A stretch of DNA of 64,000 nt from the NCBI GenBank assembly GCA_914767715.1, contig OU612071.1, forward strand, positions 17,356,948 to 17,420,947, in the 5' to 3' direction. The stretch is from Membranipora membranacea (Eukaryota; Bryozoa; Gymnolaemata; Cheilostomatida; Membraniporidae). The notes beneath the pieces were generated by a model. The model worked only from the letters and a program-made list of their open reading frames with translations. It was not told the DNA's origin and searched no databases. The translations under genes and the position numbers were made by a program. This document shows, in pieces, positions 47,081 through 56,930 of this stretch. Numbering within the stretch: position 1 is the stretch's first letter; the number at the start of each line of letters is the position of its first letter.

Positions 47081-48363
47081 GGGCACTAAAAACCGACGGG
47101 GTATTGTAAGGATGTGGCAGGTGCTGTATGTATATATGGGACAATCATGTCTACAAGCGCTCAAGGCCTCGACAGCATTGTTCTTAAATACAGTAACAAT
47201 GCAGCATTGTTATACCCATAAATTCATTGTTCTTGAGTGCCGTAAGACATGTCCCATTCAGCGCCTGCCACACGACTCAGAACACCCTAGTGTTGGATAG
47301 GACCAAGTACCTAATATATGTCTTAGCATGCAACATGGGCTGCACCAACGCACCCTCAACTATGATTTTTTCACAGAACTGGCTACTGCCGGATGCAGAA
47401 CTAGACTTTTTCTGTAATGTGCAAGTGCTTAGACAATAGTCTTGTTAAAACATCCATGAAATGAACCTCGAAATAATCAAAGGAACTGCTCCAGCATATA
47501 AGCTTTAAATCGAGCCCAAGAACAACTCAATTGGTCAACTAGGGCTAAAGTTACGTCTTATCAAAGTTAGGCCTCGCTGACGCTCGCGAGCCTTTCGCAG
47601 GGGTATGATGTCATAGATATGCAATTTGCGTATAATATGTCTACCATTAGAAACTTTGGACCTGTGTAATCTCGTCAAAATTGGATGAAAAGAGATGAAA
47701 TTCAACGTAGCTCACAACATCATTGAGATTAATCCACAGCAAAAGAATTGAAGGTGATAAACACATATCTTGTTAAGGAAAAACGTTGGTTTCACTTTAA
47801 TAGTTCCATATACAAAAAATGTCGAATATCTGTCGAAAACCCTGTTGTGACCTCACACCCAGGCTTCCCGATTTCACGAGCAATTATTGAAAGGGGCGAC
47901 TTCAATGGACTCATAGCACAGCTTGTAGTGGTCCGACAGGGTCAGTTTTGGGCTTGTTTTGAAGCTGATTAGCTGGGGAAACAGCTTTGATAATTCCAAT
48001 CTTCATTTCATGGATGCTTTAAGGTTCGCCCTCTGCAGATCTGGGCCCGTTCAATATGTTGCCGATAGTGACGCCAACATACATTACAGAAAAGTCCAGT
48101 TCTATATGGGTAGTAGCCCGGTTGATGAAAAAATCTTGGAAAAGGGTTTGTTAGCGCAGCCCATATTGCCTGCTAAGACATATTTCATAAGTCCAATCCA
48201 ACACTCGGGTGTTGTGAGGTGTGTGGCACGTGCTGTATTGTCTTACGGCCCATTCAGCACAACTAGTAATGCCTAATAGTCCTTGAGTGCTGTAAGATAT
48301 GTCCCATACAACATCTGGCATATGTCTTACAACACCCAATGCATGCTACGGTTTTTAGTGCCC
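47081..48363. mobile_element. Larger terminal-inverted-repeat element with family C sequence inside
   Basis: The left end GGGCACTAAAAACCG is matched by CGGTTTTTAGTGCCC at the right, and subterminal regions keep pairing for a few hundred bases (CTCAAGG, AGTGC(C/T)GTAAGA(C/T)ATGTCCC and GCTAAGACATAT blocks). The middle, 47449-48020, is a copy of dispersed repeat C. A scrap of the same left-half sequence (TTAGCATGCAACAT, GCTGCACCAACG) is seen at 16811-16870. No transposase frame is seen. Confidence 0.75.
47449..48020 (+). repeat. Dispersed repeat family C, copy 2
   Basis: Same orientation and order of blocks as 4495-5045, including GCCTCGCTGACGCTCGCGAG, CTACCATTAGAAACTTTGGA and GGAAACAGCTTTGATAAT. 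In this copy it forms the core of the element at 47081-48363. Confidence 0.78.
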
Positions 48364-48838
48364 AGTCAGAAAAGCATAAATTTTTGTAATTTACACTCAT
48401 CAAAAATGGTAAAAGTCCAGCTGTTGAGGCCATTTGGGCTTGCAGATACTGCTGTTGACTTTTAAATGCCCAGTTACCACTATACAGCATCTGCTGAGCT
48501 GCACACAGTATAACAAAGCACTCCCAAGAAGACTACTGATGCATTTATTTGTAGCTTGTAGGCCCAGGTAGAAAATAAATTCTAAAACATAACACACCTA
48601 AGGCCCTAATAGTGTGTGTCTAAGGCGTACATATTGTATCCATCTGAGCCGTACAAGCAAGAGTTATGTGATTAACCTCATAACAAACGTATCTGTGTGT
48701 ATCCAGATTATTGATATTCAAGATGTAATGTGGCCTTCATGGTTTTCATATTTTGTAGAAAAGGCCACCAAATGTTACTAGTTATATCTAAGGGAGTACA
48801 CATAAATAGCCCTACACTGAGGTTCTTGGCATCTTGGT

Positions 48839-51800
48839 ATGGCTGATAAGGCGGGGGCTGGTGGTGCAGCCGCAGCTGATGATGATGAGCTTTCGGTTCC
48901 TCGGGCTTCCGTCAATAAGATAATAAAAGAACTTGCACCTAGCATGAGAATCTGTACGTCACCCTCGAGCCTTCATCAATAATATGACCATTTGGGATGA
49001 TATTATTGATAACTATTGACCAGTTATAACCTGATCCTTAACATTCCTGTTCATAGTTTCAAGAGATACAGACTGTTTTTTTATAAACTTAATGAAGATA
49101 GAGTGACAACATTTATAATTATCAACAGAATTACGATATGATGAAGGTTTTGTGTGTGCTAGGTTTGTAATTTATTAGCCTGCCTTCTGTTGGCTCTTTT
49201 GTTCGGAGATGTTGAAAGAAGGTACGCTTGTATAATTGTCTGAGTCACTCGGCACTTCAATTATTTATTTTTGTAATTTTTTGTAGCCAACGAGACGAGG
49301 GAGCTTATTATAAACTGCTGTAATGAGTTCATACATCTGATTGCATCAGAGTCTAATGAAGTTTGTAACACGCAGACCAAGAAAACCATCGCACCTGAGC
49401 ATGTACTACTAGGTAAGATTTTCTACAGCAGAGAAGCTGTCTACTCTCTGTGGGGATGGTGAGATTTGGCAATTTTTTAGGTTTCAGTGGGATTGAGAAA
49501 GAATTCTTGATTGATTTATTCAGTGAGTTTGGGTGAATCGCCACACTATACGTCACTGGTATGACTTGAGGGTTCATATTCATGTGTTATGGACTGCAGG
49601 TATTTCAATGTGAATGTCATTCATCGTCTGTACATCTGTAACTTCCTTGGGTTCATGCTACAGCCAATTTAATGGATCATTTCTCCTCATCTACTTTGGC
49701 CCAGTTGTTCTCTGTCTATGTTAGACGAAAGTTCATCTAAAAAAATGAACTAAACCATTCAGTATACAGAACTCAATCCCTAAATGAAATAAACAGATAT
49801 CATTTGCACATTGCAATTGAGCCCCAGGCTTCTCATGTCCCACTTACCATAATATACGCATATATTCTACAGCACTAGAGAACCAATTAGTCTGTCATCC
49901 TACTATTTGATAAGGCCCCAAAGCTAGTTAGATCAAGTTTGTCTATTATGGAGTTGGAGTTGTCCCCCCTCTACGGACACGCCGAAGGCCCTTTTGCCTG
50001 TGTTTGTCAGTAGAGGGGGTAAGATCCAACGCTGGCAGAAGGGATCTTAAGGTTTTTGATTGCTCATTTAGCTCACATTTAATTTACAGCCTTAGAGAAC
50101 CTGGGCTTTCAGTCCTACCTCTCAGAAGTAAAGGATTGTGTAAGTGAAGCTAAGGAGGTGGCTCAGAAGAAGAGAAGGCAGAGTACTAAGCTGGAAAACC
50201 TGGGAATCCCGGAGGAGGAGCTACTCAGACAACAACAGGAGCTATTTGCTAAGGTACAGCATGTGATCAATGGTCTACCAAAACACCGTTTCATTATTCT
50301 TTGTTGGAATTATAACAGAATTACTGGCGCCGAAGTTATCATCCTGCATCCTCTGATGCTTTAGTGAACATCGGGTAGCACCTCAGCTAGGGCAAACTGT
50401 GCTGACATATATGTCATATCAGCATAGTTTGCCCTAGCTGAGGTGCTAGCCAATGTTCACTAAAGCATCAGAGGATGCAGGATGATAAATTCCGGCTCCA
50501 GTAATTCTGTTCTGACATAAATGTCATAATGAAACAACAGCTGACATTGCTGGCAGCTGGGAGGATAATATAGCATTTGAAAACTTTTGTAGTTGTTTAG
50601 TATATTGGATGACTCCGATTGCTTTGCATAATATTCTGTTTGGGGCTTATTCATGACAAAGATGGAAACAATACTCAACACTACAAAGAGTTAAATTTGG
50701 CTAGAGATTAGATCAGCTAATTTAGGGGTGAGATTGTATTGGTATATTATACTAGTAATATTCTTCAACAGTTAAGGCAGGGGTTTTTAATTAGGTTCAG
50801 TAAACTACAGCTAGCTGTAGATTTGACATTTGTAAGCCTCTGGGCTTACTCATACTACTACCAATACTTTTCTTCTCCAGAGAATCTATATTAGTAATAT
50901 ATTAGTTAATATATTAGTTTTATATGTTGTGTGTCTCAGGCAAGGGAAGAGCAGGCCGCTATAGAACAGCAGGAGTGGCAAGCAATGCAGCAGCAAGCTA
51001 ACATGTGTAACCCTATGTACCAGCAGCAAGCTATGATGGGCTATACACCACCTCCCGCAGGTACACACTACCAACTACACAATAATCCTCAGGCTAATAT
51101 TCCACAAGTGCAGCAAGGTTAGTATATATTTTGTTCTCTTCCTGTAATCATTCATTCCATCATTGATTGTCATCACACATCTAGTGGGTCGGATAAATCA
51201 CAGCATAGCACTACAACAACCTATAGCAGTCACATAAGCATGCTTGTTAACATACAAGCTGTTACCTGATAATTCTGTCGATATAAGAGTAACTTAGCTG
51301 CCCAACAAAATACTTGGACCACTGAAGATCCTAGATTATGTTGAATATTGAAAAATCCTCAACAGCAATCTCACGTGTCACCTCATAATACCACTTCAGC
51401 TTAGGGAGTTGTCTTATTAATGTCAATCACTGGGTAACTCCCCTATCATGAATTTATGAAATGGAATTAGTTTTAGTTTGTATTAAATAGTAATTAAGAC
51501 AATACAGTTTGTACAGAGTATAGTGTGACTCTTCATGTTCTGCAAATAAGGGTCATTGGGTGGGATATTTTATTGGAGTAATTCAAGAGTTGTAGCATTT
51601 TATCCCTTGAGGAAAAGCTTTGACCTAACCTGAAATTGATATTTACTAAGACACAATTTCATACGCACTGACACTCTAAATGATTTAAGAAGACCTGAAA
51701 TGTGACATTCTTAATACATGTTTTGTATGAATTTAAAGTTACTTGATGGAAAGTGACTATGAATGATCATATCTGATGTTGTTTTCCATAACGAATATGG

Positions 51801-52076
51801 ACAAAATGTTCTACAAATCCTTGAAAGTGTATGCGGTCTTTCCCTGGACCTGTCCAATGTTCGGTATAATAAATTTTAAATTCTAATGATCATTGCCATA
51901 TTTTACATTTTGTTATAGCGATGCCTCTACCACCTCCAGCCCATTCAGGCGGCATGTCATATCCTGTCAACACAGCACCTGTCACTGTTCCAGGAGTACC
52001 TGCACCTGCAGGTGCCACTCCTACCGTCACTACTGTCTCAGCTGTCACTCAGGAAGACGACGATGATGATTACTAG
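48839..52076 (+). CDS. DR1: DR1 / NC2-beta, TBP-binding transcriptional regulator
   Basis: Exons: 48839-48953, 49287-49412, 50090-50253, 50940-51117, 51919-52076; phases agree, giving 246 residues (human DR1 has 176). NC2-beta pairs with DRAP1 through its histone fold and locks TBP on DNA, blocking TFIIA/TFIIB. The histone fold spans about residues 20-95: VPRASVNKIIKELAPSMRI, NETRELIINCCNEFIHLIAS, KKTIAPEHVLLALENLGF. The family signature NLGIPEEELLRQQQELFAKA follows, then a Gln-rich helix (EEQAAIEQQEWQAMQQQ). Downstream it differs from human: a long Gln/Pro/Thr-rich tail (QQQAMMGYTPPPAG, PLPPPAHSGG) ending in DDDDDY, comparable with the acidic human end. The alanine run near residue 11 (GGAAAADDDEL) replaces the short human start. 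The start is the only ATG in frame near the conserved region. Confidence 0.96.
50316..50509. repeat. 194-bp near-perfect hairpin in DR1 intron 3
   Basis: Arms of roughly 85 bp begin CAGAATTACTGG and end CCAGTAATTCTG. The inner part (TAGCACCTCAGCTAGGGCAA) is matched by its complement around a short TGACATATATGTCA-type loop. It begins about 60 bases after the exon 3 donor, so it will be in the pre-mRNA as a long double-stranded stem. Origin is probably a foldback MITE. Confidence 0.88.
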
Positions 52077-52912
52077 TCTGGAATTATGCAGTGTATACTG
52101 TCATCCATAAAACTGACACTACAATGCAAGTACTCTTTGTTAATTAGACTGAGAGCGAAACACATTCTTGAGATCATGTAATGTATTCATGAACATGATG
52201 AAATAAGGTGTACATATGATAATAATGGGTAGTAGATCACTGTACATCTGTTGTGTAAAGTAGAATTAATGTTTCCCTTTTGGTTATACTTTCAGCTTTT
52301 CCTAGCATGTCAAAGTACCTTCATTGCGGTGATAAATTTCCTTGTCAGACTGTTTACGTGTAAGTGTCTGTTATTCACCGCTGTATTTTATGGTTGTTGC
52401 CAATGAAGGGTGGGGGAGGGGGGTTCCCGTGTAAGTGGTACTAGTCATCACAGAATTATCTTGCTCTAGGATGATTTATCTGCATCATTCTTTCTTGTGT
52501 ACATTTTATTGCATCACATTGTATAATAACGGGTCCGTTGGATGACTATTTTAGTAGGAAACTGTACTATATTATATCTCTTTTATCAGTCAGCAGTGTC
52601 CCATTGCCACTTATTTGTACATACTTTGATATTTTTGTAAAATATTACTCCGATGAAATATAAACAAGCAGATGCATACAACACCCCGTGGAAGGTTTGA
52701 ATTCTAATGGTCCCTGAGATTTGAACCCAGGTTGACTCAAGTTACTTCGGCCAGCCCTTTTTCAATTCAACACTTCGTTATCAATAATATTCTTTTGGAG
52801 TTAAAGTACAACTTATCTTTCGAAAGTGAGTAGGTAAATTATTTTCTCTGCCGAAGTTCACACAGGAATGAATGATTTAGTAATGCTTGGAAGCATCGGG
52901 ATGAATATCAAC

Positions 52913-52947
<35 letters not shown>

Positions 52948-55900
52948 TACGTAATACAAGTTTTAATTGCGATATGTAGGATCAGCTCCAGATCCAGTTT
53001 TATCCACCCCACTGTCACGCCGCGGTATGCCTGCTGTCTGACCAGTGGAGGGGGAGCAACTCATAATGCAGGCAAAATTTATGGAAAATGTTAACTTGGT
53101 CTAGGTCAGCGCTAGTCCACCTTTGTTTGTCTTTCAGCAAACACTGCGTCTATTGAAACTTGTGATGAGGAGGGATCTATCCTTGCCGAGATCTCTGGTG
53201 TCATCTAGCAACTACTGACACCAGTTGAATGCCTGTGTGTCTGTACCCAGGATTGAAGAGTTCACCACTCTAATGAGAGACTCTCCAACGAGTCATTATT
53301 CAGTTTCTTTCCGGTTGAATGTAGGTTAGTTTTGTTCACCTCTCCCCCCCTCCCCCAAAGGTTTTGTCCGAGTTGAGAGAGAAGCAGCCTGGAATACAAG
53401 AAATAATTGGTATGAGATAAGATTTCTTGACATTGCCTGAGAGGTCCGAGCAACAATGACTTATCCCAGTTGTCCACTTGGCACCCGTGTGCTCTATGAC
53501 AAATTCAAACTGATCGCATTGCATTGTTGGAATGAACTCATCAGAGATAGAATTCATATGGCTGAAAGGGTCTGTGAATTAGGAATTTAAGGCCGAAGCT
53601 ACACTGATATATTTTTACACGCCCCCTAGTTCAATTAATTCAAACTCATAACCTTGGTACATGTCTTCTTGTTCCAGTGCCTGTTTAGACACAATACCAT
53701 AGACCATTATTCTTCTCTCCATACATGCTTGTCCAGGTGTTCTCTTTCTAAACCCCCATATGTTTTCTACACTTTACTTCAGCGAACAACTCATGTTAAC
53801 TTTCCTTCTCAAATTATCACGTTCAGAGCTAGAATACCTTTTGTTTTGCAGCGCACTCGTAGCTTTGAGAGTAATTAGATATTAATTCACATGTTCGGAT
53901 CAGATTTTTAGCTCCAAGGGATTCGAGTGTATAAGTCAAAGAATGAACGTTATTAATACTTTATTATAATCGGACAAAGTTAACAAGTGCAGAGGCTGAA
54001 TACAGTGTTGTATAGTAATGCTATTGATAGCGTTATATACTGACTGTGCTGTCAATTGTGAAAACAACACCTGATCAGTTTTTTATTTTTTTAAGTGACG
54101 TAGTTCATGTTTGTAGTTAGGTATATCTGCTGAGCTCTAAAAGATGGACCTGCATAATCTGACCCCACAAATCCGGAGTGCCCCAAATGATGTAGTTCTA
54201 AATTGATGAAAGACGCGGTGTGCACTTTTTACCTACCAGCTGTTGGGAAGTTCTGAGCTCAAATATCATGTTTATCCTGGCTTATCGCTTCTTAATATGC
54301 GCTGCTGTAACTTAAAATATATCCTCTATCTATAAACTCAGATAGTGCCTGTATGGACGGTGTTGTTATTTTGATGTACCACCTAATTCTTGAGGGGGGG
54401 GGGATAGAACTTGTATTTATTTACTCCAACTGGAAAAAGGGATAAGTTTAGCAAACATTCATCGTCACTCAGCTGGTTACAGTTCCAAAGCTGCCACTCC
54501 ATCTGTCTTTGTCTGTCAGTCTAGAATGCAAGTCACCTGCCCCCATCAAACAACTGCCATCTGTATTTACCTCTCTTATAATAGACCCCCAAGTTGTTAT
54601 GTTCTAAGAAAAACATCATTTGAGTTGTTGACTTCTAATTTTGCCTAATTGCTTTTATAGATTAAAACTTTTAAGTACATGGCTGTTGTACATGACTGGT
54701 AATATAAACCGAGGCTGTCCAGCCTGACGCCCTCAAAGCTGGAACTAAAATTAACCAGCATCACAGCTACAGCGGTAATTTAGAAAACAGGTAAACAAGC
54801 CTTCATCTGAAAACCAATATTTTTGCTTTAAATTTCTCTACATGCCACTGGAATAAGTTCTACATCAAAGCCATTTCCTATTCAACGTTCCATTGTGTTC
54901 CCTAATTCGCCTTCATCAATAACAAGCCAACTCTGATTAAAATCCATTGTTACTTTGTGTCTTTTTAACTGTATCAAATCACAGACTTTATTATAAATGC
55001 GTAACAATAGATTTAATATAATCATTAGGGTTTTATATTATCATTGTATTAGATATATAATATAATACAATAAAGCTTACAGGCCTTGCAGAGCTGGTCG
55101 GTTAAATATAAAAGTGATTTGACGGTCGTTCAATGCTTCTTAGCAACAGATCTGTAGACCACACAGGGGTCTTACCGTGACAGGCTTACTTAGAGTGTAT
55201 GACAGCTGGTATATACACTAATTGTGGTGTATAGGATATTACTGTCTGGGCACCTGTTACAGATTGTCAAATCTCTGGTAGATGGGATATAGCCAAACAA
55301 GCACCTGCCAGTGATTGCCTGATCTGCCTGGATTACCTTGTCGCGTCTGGATATATCTGTTTCTCCTCGCAAGTCTGACATTAAGGTGAGAAGTTATCCC
55401 CCATACACGTGTTATTACCACAGAATTGGAAACGATGGTAATGTCACACATGACTTAGGGAAGGAGGATGTTTTATGCAACATGACTGCGATTGACAAGT
55501 TTCAGGGTTGTATTTTCTGCTTCAAATGTCAGCGCAGATGAGATTTGATGTACTGGAGTTTCTGGCCTTAGTTAATGTGTATGGCATGATCACCTACTGC
55601 AGCTATGTCTGCCAGTCATTTGCAGCCAAGCAGATGGTGGATGTCAAAGGAAAGATACTGTTACCATTTCTAAGCTGCCAGCTATGACCCTGCTACATCG
55701 CTTCTGTGTGTTAAATATAATTTTTATAGGCAATACATTGACACTTACTACTATTCCGTTACTTCTTTTACACCGAGTGACTCTTGGGTTCGTGTAAGAT
55801 GTAGTTACATTGTAGTTCAAGGATCAGAGTTTTCATGTTTACACAGCTCAACCGCAAGAGCATTCATATAGGCGTCGTGTTTTTGCCGACTAGTTGAAGC

Positions 55901-56070
55901 ATTAGATTCACCTTGGTGTCTAAATATCAAGGAAATTTAGCAAATTTTTGTCCTGCTGCACCAATTCGTTACGCTTATTCATTCTATGTTGCAGATTATT
56001 GCAAATATACCTGATCTTTTTACAATGTAAAATTACTTTATCAATTCGATATACAATCAAGTATTTACTA
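52077..56070. other. 3' flank of DR1 and spacer; no gene recognised
   Basis: Contains an AT dinucleotide run (52915-52945), an inverted B-box-like CCTGAGATTTGAACCC at about 52713-52728 (a possible SINE scrap), a poly-G run near 54396, and otherwise AT-rich sequence. No AATAAA lies close to the DR1 stop; a variant AATATAAA near 52658 may serve. Open frames at 53654-53878 and 55338-55541 have no family resemblance that I can see. Confidence 0.45.
52915..52945. repeat. AT dinucleotide microsatellite
   Basis: About 15.5 uninterrupted AT units. Confidence 0.95.
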
Positions 56071-56667
56071 GAAGGGAAGGGAAGGGAAGGGAAGGGAAGG
56101 GAAGGGAAGGGAAGGGAAGGGAAGGGAAGGGAAGGGAAGGGAAGGGAAGGGAAGGGAATGGAAGGGAATGGAAGGGAAGGGAAGGGAAGGGAAGGGAAGG
56201 GAAGGGAAGGGAAGGGAAGGGAAGGGAAGGGAAGGGAAGGGAATGGAAGGGAATGGAAGGGAATGGAAGGGAAGGGAAGGGAAGGGAAGGGAAGGGAAGG
56301 GAAGGGAAGGGAAGGGAAGGGAAGGGAATGGAAGGGAAGGGAAGGGAAGGGAAGGGAAGGGAAGGGAAGGGAATGGAAGGGAAGGGAAGGGAAGGGAAGG
56401 GAAGGGAAGGGAAGGGAAGGGAAGGGAAGGGAAGGGAAGGGAAGGGAAGGGAAGGGAAGGGAAGGGAAGGGAAGGGAAGGGAAGGGAAGGGAAGGGAATG
56501 GAAGGGAATGGAAGGGAAGGGAAGGGAAGGGAAGGGAAGGGAAGGGAAGGGAAGGGAAGGGAAGGGAAGGGAAGGGAAGGGAATGGAAGGGAAGGGAAGG
56601 GAAGGGAAGGGAAGGGAAGGGAAGGGAAGGGAAGGGAAGGGAAGGGAAGGGAAGGGAAGGGAAGGGA
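56071..56667 (+). repeat. GGGAA pentanucleotide satellite, about 119 units
   Basis: A continuous purine array of GGGAA units, 597 bp long. Ten units carry a G-to-T change (seen as GAATG) at 56156, 56166, 56241, 56251, 56261, 56326, 56371, 56496, 56506 and 56581. Every normal unit supplies a GGG run separated by AA, fitting the G3-N2 pattern of G-quadruplexes. The array is also a purine mirror repeat capable of triplex DNA. It lies about 270 bp before the first coding exon of the downstream gene. Confidence 0.97.
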
Positions 56668-56930
56668 CCGACTTAATGTTAGCTAAATCTAAATCTTGAG
56701 GTGAACATCCATACACAACAAAGAACGTAGTAAATGTTAGCTAGCCTTAGCCTTTTCACACAGCTACTTTTTCGTTTTTTAGCCGCATGATAAAGCTAAG
56801 CTAGCCTAATGATATGACATTTATCCTGCAAAAACTCAACTCCTATAGGGTCGTTCTAATACAATACTGGCAGAATATTATTTCACTTTGTTTTGTAACC
56901 GATATTTGTACTTTCACTTATTATTTCCAG

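Larger units (their letters stand above)
44461..48838. other. Divergent spacer between NEK and DR1 genes, rich in nested transposons
   Basis: Should contain the promoters of both flanking genes. The NEK-proximal part (44461-46587) is AT-rich without supported exons and has a low-complexity TACTACTAG patch near 45350-45415. From 46588 to 48363 the spacer is nearly all transposon. No clear TATA box precedes the DR1 ATG; the first 480 bases upstream are ordinary AT-rich sequence. Confidence 0.5.

Noticed and set aside
46600-47164. Paired open frames on both strands sharing the phrase LHVFTLPMSTI
   Set aside because: They are mirror images produced by the inverted repeat of the foldback element.
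55948-56716. Long open frames on both strands (up to 242 codons) with GKGRE or LPFPS repeats
   Set aside because: They are created by the GGGAA array: a 5-base unit gives a 5-residue peptide period in all three frames and contains no stop. The flanking residues show no domain.
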